Part shown: one piece after another, positions 45,111-53,560 of the stretch
Layout: each line of letters opens with the position of its first letter
How positions within the stretch are numbered: the first letter of the stretch is position 1
Assembly (NCBI RefSeq): GCF_900156045.1
Contig: NZ_FTMX01000005.1
Location: 372,001 to 436,000, forward strand
Length of the DNA stretch: 64,000 nucleotides
Source of the DNA: Peribacillus simplex
GTDB lineage: Bacteria > Bacillota > Bacilli > Bacillales > DSM-1321
Direction of reading: 5' to 3'
Notes under the pieces: generated by a model
The model's database searches: none
The model's input: the letters and a program-made list of their open reading frames with translations, nothing else
What the model was told of the DNA's origin: nothing
Made by a program: the position numbers and the translations under genes

Positions 45111-46183
45111 GATTTTTCACCTAATTTAGTAGCTTCATATGCATCCCATAATCCGAGCAAATACATGATTCCCAATGCTCGGTCATATAAACCGTAACCT
45201 GGGCGGCAAACTTCACCCCATATATGGCGGCCATGATCCGGTCTGACATAACCAGTATAATTTTGCTTATTCAATTCTTCCACAACGCCCTGTATATTGA
45301 TCGATCCATCCTGGGTATGATGGGATGTTTCCACAAAGTCACCGTTTTCATAAATCTTCACATTGCGTATATGGGAGAATGGCGAACGGTTTGCATACTT
45401 TTTAGCCACCTGGACCATATCATTTTCAGGGTTTGCCCCCATCGATCCTGTACACAAGGTAAACGCATTCGATGGTGAATCCGAAATCGAAATCAGTTTT
45501 TCATAGCTCGACTCTCCGGTGATGATTCTTGGCAAGCCAAAAATGGACCATGGCGGATCATCCGGGTGTATTGCCATTTTTATACCGCAAGCCTCGGCAA
45601 CAGGTAATATTTCTTTTAGGAATATTTCAAGATTCGCCCATAGCTGCTCTTCGTCCACAGTTTTGTAAGCTTCGAATAATTCAGAAATTCGATCCATCTT
45701 TTCTGGTTCCCAACCTGGTAAAGTTAAATCTGAAGCTTCCGTTACAGTACGAATTAAATCTTGCGGATCTAACGTATCCACTTTCGCCTTTTCATAAAAC
45801 AGGGCAGTTGAGCCATCTTCCAAAGGATGGAACATTTCCGTCCGAGTCCAATCAAAGATCGGCATGAAGTTATAACAAATGACTTTCACTCCAGCTTCTG
45901 AAAGATTCCGGATCGTCTCTTTGTATTTCTCTATATATATCATGCGCTCTTCGTTACCCAATTTAATCGATTCATGGACGTTTACACTCTCTACGACATC
46001 CGTGTGAAAACCAAATGATTGGATATACTCAATTTCTTCTTGAATTTCTTCCTTTTCCCAAACCTCACCAACAGGTTTTTGGTGAAGTGCCCAGACAATC
46101 CCTTTCACTCCAGGAATCTGTTTAATGTGCTCCAACGTAACGGTATCATTGTCTTTCCCGTACCATCTAAATGTAATGTTCAT
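45107..46183 (-). CDS. uxuA: Mannonate dehydratase
   Basis: 358 residues, starting at the second ATG (46183), six bases after GGAGG. TIM-barrel UxuA features: F-R-W-Y-G, G-V-K-G-I-V-W-A-L-H, H-P-D-D-P-P-W-S-I-F-G-L-P-R, T-L-C-T-G-S-M-G and Y-V-R-P-D-H-G-R with the metal-binding Cys/His/Asp residues. It dehydrates D-mannonate to 2-keto-3-deoxygluconate using Fe2+/Mn2+. Length slightly below the family average of ~360-395. Confidence 0.93.
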   Translation of the reverse strand: MNITFRWYGKDNDTVTLEHIKQIPGVKGIVWALHQKPVGEVWEKEEIQEEIEYIQSFGFHTDVVESVNVHESIKLGNEERMIYIEKYKETIRNLSEAGVKVICYNFMPIFDWTRTEMFHPLEDGSTALFYEKAKVDTLDPQDLIRTVTEASDLTLPGWEPEKMDRISELFEAYKTVDEEQLWANLEIFLKEILPVAEACGIKMAIHPDDPPWSIFGLPRIITGESSYEKLISISDSPSNAFTLCTGSMGANPENDMVQVAKKYANRSPFSHIRNVKIYENGDFVETSHHTQDGSINIQGVVEELNKQNYTGYVRPDHGRHIWGEVCRPGYGLYDRALGIMYLLGLWDAYEATKLGEKS

Positions 46184-46195
46184 CATGCACCTCCA

Positions 46196-46816
46196 TTATT
46201 CCGCAATTTTTTGCATGTATTTTCGGCTTAATTCCACTGCGGCTTCATAGCCGCCATTTTGATAGGCTTTGTTCAAGTCACTGCCGATCCCGATTGCTAC
46301 CGCGCCTGCATTCAGCCAGTCCTTCATGTTATCCAAATTAATTCCGCCAGTTGGCATGATTCTTACATTGGGCAATGGACCATTAACCGACTTGATGAAA
46401 GAAGGCTTAAAATGGTTTGCCGGAAATAACTTCAAAACATCACAACCTGCTTCCAATGATGTAGCCATTTCTCTAATTGTCATGCATCCAGGCATATAGG
46501 GAATGCCGTATCGATTGCAAAGTTCGGCTACGCCATTGACAAAATAGGGACTGACGATAAATTTGGCGCCAGCTAAAATCGCATGCCGAGCCGTTTCAGA
46601 ATCAAGTACAGAACCTGCTCCCAATAGTGCATCCGTATTTTGCAGTTCTTTGAAAGCTTCTTCAATTCCCGGTGTTGTATAAGTCAATTCGATTGCCTGA
46701 ATCCCGCCTTCCACAGCTGCTTTAGATAGTTGCGCCGCCTCCTTTGCATCCTGTCCCCGGATAACAGCTACAACTTTCGTTTCCGTTATTCGATGTATGA
46801 TTGAATGTTTATCCAT
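46196..46816 (-). CDS. kdgA: KDPG aldolase (2-dehydro-3-deoxy-phosphogluconate aldolase)
   Basis: 206 residues from the ATG at 46816 behind GGGGGTAGGAG; the 90-bp upstream extension overlaps the previous gene and is not used. Class I aldolase TIM barrel: V-V-A-V-I-R-G, general base Glu43 in I-E-L-T-Y, G-A-G-S-V, and Schiff-base Lys129 in L-K-L-F-P-A. It splits KDPG into pyruvate and glyceraldehyde 3-phosphate, the last step for KDG formed by UxuA and UxaA. 12 bp before uxuA. Confidence 0.92.
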   Translation of the reverse strand: MDKHSIIHRITETKVVAVIRGQDAKEAAQLSKAAVEGGIQAIELTYTTPGIEEAFKELQNTDALLGAGSVLDSETARHAILAGAKFIVSPYFVNGVAELCNRYGIPYMPGCMTIREMATSLEAGCDVLKLFPANHFKPSFIKSVNGPLPNVRIMPTGGINLDNMKDWLNAGAVAIGIGSDLNKAYQNGGYEAAVELSRKYMQKIAE

Positions 46817-46829
46817 AACTCCTACCCCC

Positions 46830-47849
46830 TTAATTAAAAACGATGATCGCTTTTCGAACTTGTTCGGGATGATTTTCAACAAAATTAAATGCTTCCTGGA
46901 TATCATCGAGCGAAAATGTATGGGTAACTAAACCTTCATGTCTGAGTTTTCCTTCATTTAAAAGTTTTACCACTTTTGGGAACTGATCGGTTTGCAATCT
47001 AGACCCTTTCACCGATACTTCCTTTTTTGTGATTGGTAACTGGGAAACCGCTGAAGGACGTTCATCAAAACCGAGTACGACAATCCGCCCCGCCGTTGAC
47101 ACGACATCGAAGGACAATTCAAATGTCATCGGCAAGCATACTGCATCAATGACGACGTTGGCCCCTTCGCCATTTGTCCATTCTTCCACTCGTTTTTGAA
47201 CATCTTCTTTTCCCGCATGGACGGTGATATCGGCGCCGCTTTCTTTAGCGAATTCCAAACGCTCATCACTTAAATCCGTGATCATCACTGATGCTCCTTG
47301 AAGCTTTGCCATCTTTAATATGCAAATCCCAATAGGCCCAGCTCCCTGGATAAGCACTGTTTCCCCTTCCTCCACTTCGCCCCTCCATACGGCCTGTGCG
47401 CCGATAGTGTATGGCTCAGCCAATACTATTTCTTCCCAAGCTAAAGCGGAATCCACAACATGTAATTGTTTCTCCGGAAGGACGAACCATTCCCTCATTC
47501 CACCATCTTCATGCACGCCAAAAACGGACAGTTTTTCACAAACATTTTGGCGGCCTTTGCGGCAGGCATAACACTCCCCGCAATAACTGATGGGCTCAAT
47601 AACAACGTGGTCCCCCACTTTTATGCCCGAGACACCTTGACCTATCTCCACAACCTCTCCCGCTACTTCATGCCCAACGACTCGCGGCAGTGTAGCAAGA
47701 GGATTCGTACCATGGTAAATATGCATATCCGATCCGCAAATCCCGACTCTTTTTACTTTTACAAGGACATCCGTCGAGTTCGAAATCCGTGGTTTTTCTA
47801 CTTCTTGAATGATAAGTTCATGAGGTTGCCGTACTTGAACCGCTTTCAT
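46830..47849 (-). CDS. Zinc-dependent L-gulonate 5-dehydrogenase-like MDR enzyme (YjmD/RspB-like)
   Basis: 339 residues from the ATG at 47849 (AGGTGGGAG upstream). Catalytic zinc motif G-I-C-G-S-D and G-H-E near 36-64, structural zinc C-G-E-C-x2-C-x7-C, Rossmann G-A-G-P-I-G-I-C. It resembles B. subtilis YjmD and RspB-type L-gulonate dehydrogenases, which make D-fructuronate; UxuB and UxuA in the same operon would continue to KDG. Start overlaps the stop of the preceding gene. Confidence 0.82.
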   Translation of the reverse strand: MKAVQVRQPHELIIQEVEKPRISNSTDVLVKVKRVGICGSDMHIYHGTNPLATLPRVVGHEVAGEVVEIGQGVSGIKVGDHVVIEPISYCGECYACRKGRQNVCEKLSVFGVHEDGGMREWFVLPEKQLHVVDSALAWEEIVLAEPYTIGAQAVWRGEVEEGETVLIQGAGPIGICILKMAKLQGASVMITDLSDERLEFAKESGADITVHAGKEDVQKRVEEWTNGEGANVVIDAVCLPMTFELSFDVVSTAGRIVVLGFDERPSAVSQLPITKKEVSVKGSRLQTDQFPKVVKLLNEGKLRHEGLVTHTFSLDDIQEAFNFVENHPEQVRKAIIVFN

Positions 47850-47858
47850 TTCTCCCAC

Positions 47859-48869
47859 CTACTTTGTAAGAAATTCATAAACACTTGATGCTATCGTAAT
47901 GCCTTGTTTCAGGTTTTTTTCTTCATTGATTTGTTCAATCTCACCCGGTACATATACGCGATCAAACCCTGGAGCAGGTTCAACCTGTTGCAGCTCTTCG
48001 ATCATTTGATCCATTTGCTCTAAAAATATATCAGTATCCGTAAAGAACGAAGGATTAATTACACAAAAATAATGTCCCAGCTTCCTTTTCTTATCAAGGT
48101 CGTCATACATTTTCCCAATGTGCGGACCAAATGCCGCACCGGCCAATAATCCAGAAAACACATCCACAATTACGGATAGACCATAGCCTTTCGGGCCACC
48201 GAAAGTGGAAAGGGAAACGACTTTATTCGGGTCTGTGACATTAGCTCCATTTTCATCCACTCCCCATCCTTCAGGGATTTCCTTTCCTTCTTCGCGTGCC
48301 TGGAGGATTTTCCCCAGCGCAACATTGGATGTTGCCATATCAAGAATAAAGGGTTTCTTCGTTTTGGCAGGAACACCGTAAGCGATTGGGTTGGTACCAA
48401 GAAATGATGTTTTTCCTCCGAACGGGACCACAATTTTATCGGTATGTGACATCGCGATGCCAATTAACTTTGCATCAGCGGCTTTTTGAACGAAATAGCT
48501 TAGTGCTCCGCAATGGCTGCTATTAAAAACTGTCACCATGCCAACACCGTTATCTCTAGCCATTTCGATTGCATGGTCCATGGCCACGTCGCTAATCACA
48601 TGCCCAAAACCATCATCTCCATCAACAACACCGGTAACTGGCCCAGTCTTTTGGAAGGAAATCTGGGCATCGGGATTTATGCCTCCTGCCTGTAAACGGT
48701 TCACATAATGCTCTGTTCGCAAAACACCATGGGAATTGACATTTCTGAGATCGGCATGAACCAATACTTCCGCGATTTTCCCGGCATTTTCTTCATTTAA
48801 ACCCACTTTGGTCAGCTGTTGTATGACCAAGCGTTTTGCTTCCTCCGCTTGTATTGTTACTGTTGCCAC
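47859..48869 (-). CDS. Ldh2/malate-lactate dehydrogenase family oxidoreductase (YjmC-like)
   Basis: 336 residues of the LDH2/MDH2 fold (AllD, DlgD, YiaK relatives): H47 in [18 protein letters not shown] near 117-126, [12 protein letters not shown], and G-P-K-G-Y-G-L-S. It interconverts a 2-keto acid and its 2-hydroxy acid with NAD(P)H. In this operon it may process a keto-aldonate such as 2-keto-gulonate or 2,3-diketogulonate; that is inferred from context. Second gene of the operon, 26 bp after kdgK. Confidence 0.83.
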   Translation of the reverse strand: MATVTIQAEEAKRLVIQQLTKVGLNEENAGKIAEVLVHADLRNVNSHGVLRTEHYVNRLQAGGINPDAQISFQKTGPVTGVVDGDDGFGHVISDVAMDHAIEMARDNGVGMVTVFNSSHCGALSYFVQKAADAKLIGIAMSHTDKIVVPFGGKTSFLGTNPIAYGVPAKTKKPFILDMATSNVALGKILQAREEGKEIPEGWGVDENGANVTDPNKVVSLSTFGGPKGYGLSVIVDVFSGLLAGAAFGPHIGKMYDDLDKKRKLGHYFCVINPSFFTDTDIFLEQMDQMIEELQQVEPAPGFDRVYVPGEIEQINEEKNLKQGITIASSVYEFLTK

Positions 48870-48895
48870 TTTCTCCCCTCATTTCTTTCAGTAAT

Positions 48896-49852
48896 CTATC
48901 TTTCTATAACAGCCTCATTCTGTATGAAAGGCATTACATCTTCCAAATAAGGTAATCCTTCATTGTCCCCTGCAACAGTGGTGACAAGAGCTCCTACACC
49001 ATTTGCGAATGTCAATCTTTCATCAATAGATAGGCCATGTAGATATCCGTAAATATACCCGGCATCATAACCATCTCCCGCACCAACAGTATCAACAGGT
49101 ATAACCGGGAATGCTTCTTTTTCATGCCATTCACTTTTGGTATATAGTTTTGAACCATGTTTCCCGTCCTTAATGACAAGCTGATCAATATCATTCACAT
49201 TTGCGAATGCCGCCAAAGATTCTTTTGTGTCAGTTCCGGTGATCAATCTAATTTCATCCAAACCTGTAAGCAAAATATCAACATATGGAAAAACATCATA
49301 ATAAACTGATCTTGCTTCGTCGATGGACCATAGCTTTAAGCGGATATTCGGATCAAAAGAAACAGGTATATTTTTTTGTTTTGCAATATCCATTACCCTC
49401 TTGGCAATATCCACATTTTTGGGATCTATGGCCAAAAATACTCCAGTAAGGTGGACTATATCAATCTCTTCAAACATATTCTCTGTTATATCTCCCGGGT
49501 TTAAAGTTAAAATGGGAGATTGATAGCGGTAATAAAATGTCTTTCCGGAACCATCTTCCCGGATTTCTTTAAAGTTAAGAGATGTTGGATATCCATTTAC
49601 ATAGGCAACATCACTCATGTCCACGCCTTCCCCGCGAGCGAAATTATATATAACTTTACCGAACTCATCCTTGCCCAAGCGGCTTATCCATTTTGCCCGC
49701 ATGCCAAGCCTTGCACAGCCAATCGCAAAATTCAGTTCAGCGCCTCCTACTTTTCGCTCAAAACGGTTAACGAATCTTAAAGGTCCTGTCTCTTCCGGAT
49801 TTAGCGTAATCATGGCGTCGCCAAGCGTTAAAACACCATATTTTGATGACAA
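48896..49852 (-). CDS. kdgK: 2-dehydro-3-deoxygluconokinase (PfkB family)
   Basis: 318 residues from a TTG at 49852 that follows GGAGGT by six bases; the frame continues upstream without an SD. PfkB features: G-D-A-M-I-T-L, G-G-A-E-L-N-F-A-I-G-C-A-R-L-G, D-P-N-I-R-L-K-L-W and the catalytic D-T-V-G-A-G-D-G-Y. It phosphorylates KDG to KDPG for the aldolase in the same operon. First gene of kdgK-ldh-dehydrogenase-kdgA-uxuA-uxuB; twin KdgR-like operators lie ~75-110 bp upstream. Confidence 0.92.
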   Translation of the reverse strand: MSSKYGVLTLGDAMITLNPEETGPLRFVNRFERKVGGAELNFAIGCARLGMRAKWISRLGKDEFGKVIYNFARGEGVDMSDVAYVNGYPTSLNFKEIREDGSGKTFYYRYQSPILTLNPGDITENMFEEIDIVHLTGVFLAIDPKNVDIAKRVMDIAKQKNIPVSFDPNIRLKLWSIDEARSVYYDVFPYVDILLTGLDEIRLITGTDTKESLAAFANVNDIDQLVIKDGKHGSKLYTKSEWHEKEAFPVIPVDTVGAGDGYDAGYIYGYLHGLSIDERLTFANGVGALVTTVAGDNEGLPYLEDVMPFIQNEAVIER

Positions 49853-49925
49853 TACAGTACCTCCTTCTTTCGAACAATCACAAATAAAAAACATTTGATC
49901 ATATCACTTTCATTACACATCATTG

Positions 49926-49960
49926 CTAAATCGATTTAGTAAAATACTAAACCGGTTTAG
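49926..49960. promoter_or_regulatory. Twin KdgR-like operators upstream of kdgK
   Basis: CTAAATCGATTTAG (49926-49939) and CTAAACCGGTTTAG (49947-49960, palindrome extending to 49945-49962) are both perfect palindromes with a central CG, centres 21 bp apart. Two-turn spacing suits cooperative binding of two LacI-type dimers. A TATGAT (minus strand, 49898-49903) nearby may be the -10 they control. Confidence 0.75.
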
Positions 49961-50184
49961 TAAATCATAAGGAAATTGTAAATGAAAACCCTATCAAAAA
50001 CAATAGAAAAGTTTGATAATTTTTAATTTTATTTTTATTCGCTGTTTTTTCAATTTATTTTTCAGCCAAACTAATGATAAAAAACCTTATTGCGGTAAAG
50101 CGAAAAGGAATTATTCCTTCCCTCTTTTTTAATGATTAAGAGTTTCTGATTTTTCATCCTCGGGCTTTCCATCAAATTTACTCT

Positions 50185-50214
50185 TTGCTATTAATTTGGA
50201 GAAAGTTGTATAAT
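50185..50214 (+). promoter_or_regulatory. Candidate sigma-A promoter of the EamA transporter
   Basis: TTGCTA (50185-50190), 18-bp spacer, TATAAT (50209-50214). The implied start near 50221 leaves ~30 nt to the ATG at 50252, which argues against the earlier TTG at 50222. Confidence 0.6.
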
Positions 50215-50251
50215 ATATCAATTGTTAAATAAGTTTGAAAGGTTGTTTGGA

Positions 50252-51169
50252 ATGAGTTTTTTGAAGATATACATCTTACTTACCGGAATAATGATTACAT
50301 GGGGGTTAAATGTCTCGGTTATTAAAATTTTAGTTGCGAATACACAGCCCGTAACAATAACCTCTTTGAGAATTTTTACTGCTTCTCTTATAGTCATTCT
50401 TATCCTTTTCTTCTTTGGACTAATACGCCTTCCTAAAAAAAGTGAACTTTTTTACGTTTTTGGAGGAGCACTTTTGAGTGTCGTTTTTCATCATTATTTT
50501 TTAGCTGAGGGATTGACGAAGACTTCTGCATCGAATGCTGGACTGATTTTGGGCATGGGGCCAATCTTGACTGTCATCTTGACCATGATATTCTTTCGGA
50601 AAAAACCCACTTTAATCAGGCTTTTGGGCTTTATATGCGGTGCCCTGGGTGTGAGTTTTACCGTTATGGCAGGAAGTGGAGGACTCCATTCTATTAATCT
50701 GGGGGATGTGGATATTTTACTTTCCATACTTTCACAGGCATTAAGTTTCATTCTTATCAATAAAGCCTCAAAAACAATGGATCCACGATTACTAACCGGC
50801 TACATGATGCTGATCGGGTCTTTTATCCTTTTTGCCATCAGCTTATGGAAGGAACCAGAGGGCTTATCTTCACTGGCAGCTGCACCGACCTCCATCTGGG
50901 GAGCTTTCATTTTCTCCGCCATTTTTGCCACTGCCCTCGGGCACATGAGCTATAATTATGCCATTGGTAAGGTAGGCGCAGCCGAATCATCCATTTTTCT
51001 TAACTTAAACACCTTATTCTCTTTGTTAGGGGCAGCCTTTTTCCTTAATGAAGCCATTGTACCTGCACATTTCATTGGACTTATCTTCATTGTTTCGGGG
51101 GTATTGCTTGGCTCCGGTGCAGTTGAAATATGGATTCTTCAAAGGAAAAATAAACGTATTTCTGCCTAG
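50252..51169 (+). CDS. EamA/DMT-family transporter
   Basis: 305 residues, ten membrane helices in two EamA repeats (about 5-140 and 150-290). First helix I-M-I-T-W-G-L-N-V-S-V-I-K; the duplicated P-(V/A)-x-(I/A)-(T/S) and L-N-L-N-T-L-F-S-L-L-G-A-A-F-F-L-N-E loops are typical of 10-TMS drug/metabolite exporters. It probably exports an amino acid or metabolite. Transcribed away from the sugar-acid operon and with its own promoter and terminator; link to the island is not indicated. Confidence 0.87.
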   Translation: MSFLKIYILLTGIMITWGLNVSVIKILVANTQPVTITSLRIFTASLIVILILFFFGLIRLPKKSELFYVFGGALLSVVFHHYFLAEGLTKTSASNAGLILGMGPILTVILTMIFFRKKPTLIRLLGFICGALGVSFTVMAGSGGLHSINLGDVDILLSILSQALSFILINKASKTMDPRLLTGYMMLIGSFILFAISLWKEPEGLSSLAAAPTSIWGAFIFSAIFATALGHMSYNYAIGKVGAAESSIFLNLNTLFSLLGAAFFLNEAIVPAHFIGLIFIVSGVLLGSGAVEIWILQRKNKRISA

Positions 51170-51217
51170 CGGCAACGACAACCCCTGGGTTCAGGTAAGG
51201 TTCTTTGTACCAGAATA

Positions 51218-51275
51218 AGAGACCCTATGACACTACCATCCCAATCGCTTAGGAGTTTCATAGGGTCTTATTATA
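51218..51275 (+). terminator. Terminator of the EamA transporter gene
   Basis: Stem AGACCCTATGA / TCATAGGGTCT enclosing ~27 nt; a weakly T-rich tail follows. Confidence 0.6.
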
Positions 51276-51500
51276 TATTGTCAACCCTCTCCTCCATCTA
51301 CAAGATGATTATAAACCCTATAATAATACTTGCAGAATACTAATTGGAGATTCATATCCGTTACAATATACCCCTAAATGTACATGGACATGTGTCCATT
51401 AAAGTGTGCCCATTATGACAAGCCTTTTTTGTCAGCTGTGGCCCTGTTCTTTCTGAGAAACCTCGTTGAAGACTTATTGTTTGAGGAATCAATAAATATA
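51276..51500. other. Gap between the convergent EamA and nickel permease genes
   Basis: About 225 bp, part of a 389-bp gene-free stretch. Apart from the flanking terminators no ORF, RNA or repeat is seen. Confidence 0.4.
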
Positions 51501-51531
51501 AAAAGACTGTCTATGGGTCACAGACAGCCTA
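51501..51531 (-). terminator. Terminator of the lar operon
   Basis: Stem CTGTCT (51507-51512) / AGACAG (51522-51527) with GC extensions; the minus strand continues into five T. It lies just past the nickel permease stop codon. Confidence 0.7.
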
Positions 51532-51558
51532 AGATTCCATTCATGCTTATAAATTAAA

Positions 51559-52197
51559 TCAATTAGCCCAGATTGCAAACAAACCTTCTGTTACACCCAA
51601 ATTGTATATATAATAAAGTCCGAATGCAAAACTTAAAGCTCCCGCCATTTTGATGAAGATTCGGTTTAAAACGATGTCCTTACCATTCAAAGCAAACGGT
51701 ATGCCTAGTAAAGTTGTAAAGCACAGCATTCCAATAATCGTCCCTGCGCCAAAAATAATGATATAGATGGATCCTTCGCCTATACCGGTTACGGTCGACA
51801 TAGTTAGAATGACCATTGCGGCACTGCCCGCGAGACCATGGACGAACCCAATTAAAGCAGACACCAAAAAAGGACGAAATCTATCTTTGTCGTTCGTGAT
51901 ATTAGGGCGAGCTTTAAATAAACTTTTCGCCCCTAGCATAACTAGCATAATACCAACGCCGAATTCCAGCGTCATGCTTAACGACTCTGGAATTTCCCCT
52001 TTCATCCAAATGAATAGCATACCTATAAAAAACAGCGTACATGTATGGCCTATTCCCCAATACACTCCCGTTAGAGTGGACCGCGATAATTTTTTCGTTT
52101 TTCCTGCCGTGGTTGCTACCGCAATAACATGATCAGGCTCTAACGAATGCTTTATTCCCAATATGAATCCTAATGTAAGAATCGACACCAAGCTCAT
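51559..52197 (-). CDS. Nickel permease-like membrane protein (NicO/UreH-type)
   Basis: 212 residues from the ATG at 52197 behind GGAGGT; it overlaps the larC2 stop codon. About six membrane helices. Helix 1-2 holds G-F-I-L-G-I-K-H-S-L-E-P-D-H-V-I-A-V, the H-(x)4-D-H signature of nickel/cobalt permeases, and a later G-F-V-H-G-L-A-G-S-A. As the last gene of larE-B-C1-C2 it most likely supplies Ni2+ for the pincer cofactor. Other ions (Co2+) or a UreH-type role are possible. Confidence 0.8.
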   Translation of the reverse strand: MSLVSILTLGFILGIKHSLEPDHVIAVATTAGKTKKLSRSTLTGVYWGIGHTCTLFFIGMLFIWMKGEIPESLSMTLEFGVGIMLVMLGAKSLFKARPNITNDKDRFRPFLVSALIGFVHGLAGSAAMVILTMSTVTGIGEGSIYIIIFGAGTIIGMLCFTTLLGIPFALNGKDIVLNRIFIKMAGALSFAFGLYYIYNLGVTEGLFAIWAN

Positions 52198-52670
52198 TTC
52201 TCTTCCACCTCCCCGAGACACTTCCATACTTCTTCATACACCCTTTTAAGAGGTATATTGTTCTGTACGGCAATTTTACGGCAATCCTCATATTCAGGTG
52301 CCTGCTGTATGGGTTGGCCCTCATGGAACCCTCTCTTTATCGTCACTTTCCCCCATTGTGTGTCTATATGTAAAAAAGATCGTTCGAGCCTGTGCACGGT
52401 AAGAGGATAGTAGCGTATACCGAGAGTTGTCGTTTCAGCAAATAATATCTTCTTGATTTTCGAAATCACCTGCTGTGAACAGAGAAGTTGCAATAACACC
52501 CCCGGTCGATTTTTTTTCATGAAGATTGGTGTATAAAATACATCATTTGCTCCTGATTCAAACAACAAATCCATTACATGACCAAGCCATTCACCGGAAA
52601 TATCATCTAGATTCACTTCCATTTTTACCATTTGTCCATCAAGATGCTCATGATCAGGTGGGCGCTTCAT
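52194..52670 (-). CDS. larC2: LarC C-terminal part (larC2), nickel-insertion protein
   Basis: 158 residues. Contains the C-terminal LarC segment (V-K-M-E-V-N-L-D-D-I-S-G-E-W-L-G, D-V-F-Y-T-P-I-F-M-K-K-N-R-P-G, T-T-L-G-I-R) that completes the CTP-dependent nickel insertase. Its ATG overlaps the larC1 TGA (ATGA) in the -1 frame and has GGGGAG five bases before it. In Lactiplantibacillus plantarum LarC is made from larC1 and larC2 by programmed frameshifting; here either a -1 shift or coupled re-initiation would work. Confidence 0.88.
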   Translation of the reverse strand: MKRPPDHEHLDGQMVKMEVNLDDISGEWLGHVMDLLFESGANDVFYTPIFMKKNRPGVLLQLLCSQQVISKIKKILFAETTTLGIRYYPLTVHRLERSFLHIDTQWGKVTIKRGFHEGQPIQQAPEYEDCRKIAVQNNIPLKRVYEEVWKCLGEVEEK

Positions 52671-53560
52671 TGGATCTCCCCTATAATAATGCGAAGGACG
52701 TTCGGATGATTTTCAAATGTTTTTGTCCCCGCACCATAGCCAATCGATTCGACAGTCATGGCTGGAAGCGAGCCAAATTTTTCAGCTAAAACCGCTGCGA
52801 TGGCAGCACCGGTCGGCGTTGCTAATTCAGAACGAATAACGTTTGAGGCAATCGGTACCCCCTTTAATATTTCAAGTGTGGCAGGTGCAGGAACCGGGTA
52901 TATTCCGTGATCTATATGTATATGTCCAGATCCCGTTGGAATGGCTGATGACTGAACTGATTCAATATCTAGCTGATCGATTAAAATTGCAGCCCCGATT
53001 ATATCTATTATTGAATCTATAGCTCCTACCTCATGAAAGTGAACTTTATCAAGCGGAAGCCCGTGTATGTGCCCTTCCGCTTCACCAATCTTCTTAAATA
53101 TGGCGAGTGACATGTTTGTTACCGATTCATTAAGGTTAGCCTCTTTGATAGCTTCTACAATTTGTTTGTAGGTGCGGCTACCATGATGATTGTGATGTAC
53201 ATGGCTATGGTTGGGTTCGGTTCCATGACTGTGGCTGTGTTCATGTCCATGACTGTGGCTATGTTCATGTCCATGACTGTGGCTGTGTTCATGTCCATGA
53301 CTGTGGCTGTGTTCATGTCCATGACTGTGGCCATGTTCATGTGGTTGCTCTGATTTACTGGTAAGAATGACATCAAATTTAGTACTCGTAATGCCATTTT
53401 TAACAACTTTCCCCCATGACAGAGTATATTCTTCATCCATGTTTAGCTTTTTTAACTCTTCTTCCATTTGTAAAGGGTCTGCACCTGCATCAATCAACGC
53501 ACCAATAACCATATCTCCGCTTATGCCGGAAAAGCAGTCAAAATATAATGTCCTCATCAT
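52667..53560 (-). CDS. larC1: LarC N-terminal part (larC1) with His-rich tract
   Basis: 297 residues from the second of three tandem ATGs (53560; AAGGAG seven bases upstream). L-Y-F-D-C-F-S-G-I-S-G-D-M at the start, H-F-H-E-V-G-A-I-D-S-I-I-D-I-I-G in the middle and E-L-A-T-P-T-G-A-A-I are LarC hallmarks. Between residues ~72 and ~125 is a His-rich insert of G-H-E-H-S-H-S-H repeats, probably a nickel store or chelator. Together with LarC2 it inserts Ni into the (SCS) pincer nucleotide, using CTP. Starts inside larB's end (overlap ~20 bp). Confidence 0.92.
   Translation of the reverse strand: MMRTLYFDCFSGISGDMVIGALIDAGADPLQMEEELKKLNMDEEYTLSWGKVVKNGITSTKFDVILTSKSEQPHEHGHSHGHEHSHSHGHEHSHSHGHEHSHSHGHEHSHSHGTEPNHSHVHHNHHGSRTYKQIVEAIKEANLNESVTNMSLAIFKKIGEAEGHIHGLPLDKVHFHEVGAIDSIIDIIGAAILIDQLDIESVQSSAIPTGSGHIHIDHGIYPVPAPATLEILKGVPIASNVIRSELATPTGAAIAAVLAEKFGSLPAMTVESIGYGAGTKTFENHPNVLRIIIGEIQ
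53223..53342 (-). repeat. Five 24-bp tandem repeats encoding G-H-E-H-S-H-S-H
   Basis: Units start at 53223, 53247, 53271, 53295 and 53319 and are nearly identical, with single-base differences at a few positions. Each adds eight residues in frame to LarC1. Copy number is likely to vary between strains by slippage without breaking the frame. Confidence 0.9.

Noticed and set aside
46196-46906. Longer 236-residue KdgA
   Set aside because: The extension overlaps the dehydrogenase gene and family members begin near the ATG at 46816.
53223-53342. CRISPR-like array
   Set aside because: The units are contiguous, in frame with larC1 and have no spacers.
53162-53353. Plus-strand open frame with repeated M-T-V-A-V-F-M-S
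   Set aside because: It is the antisense reading of the 24-bp repeats in larC1, without an RBS.
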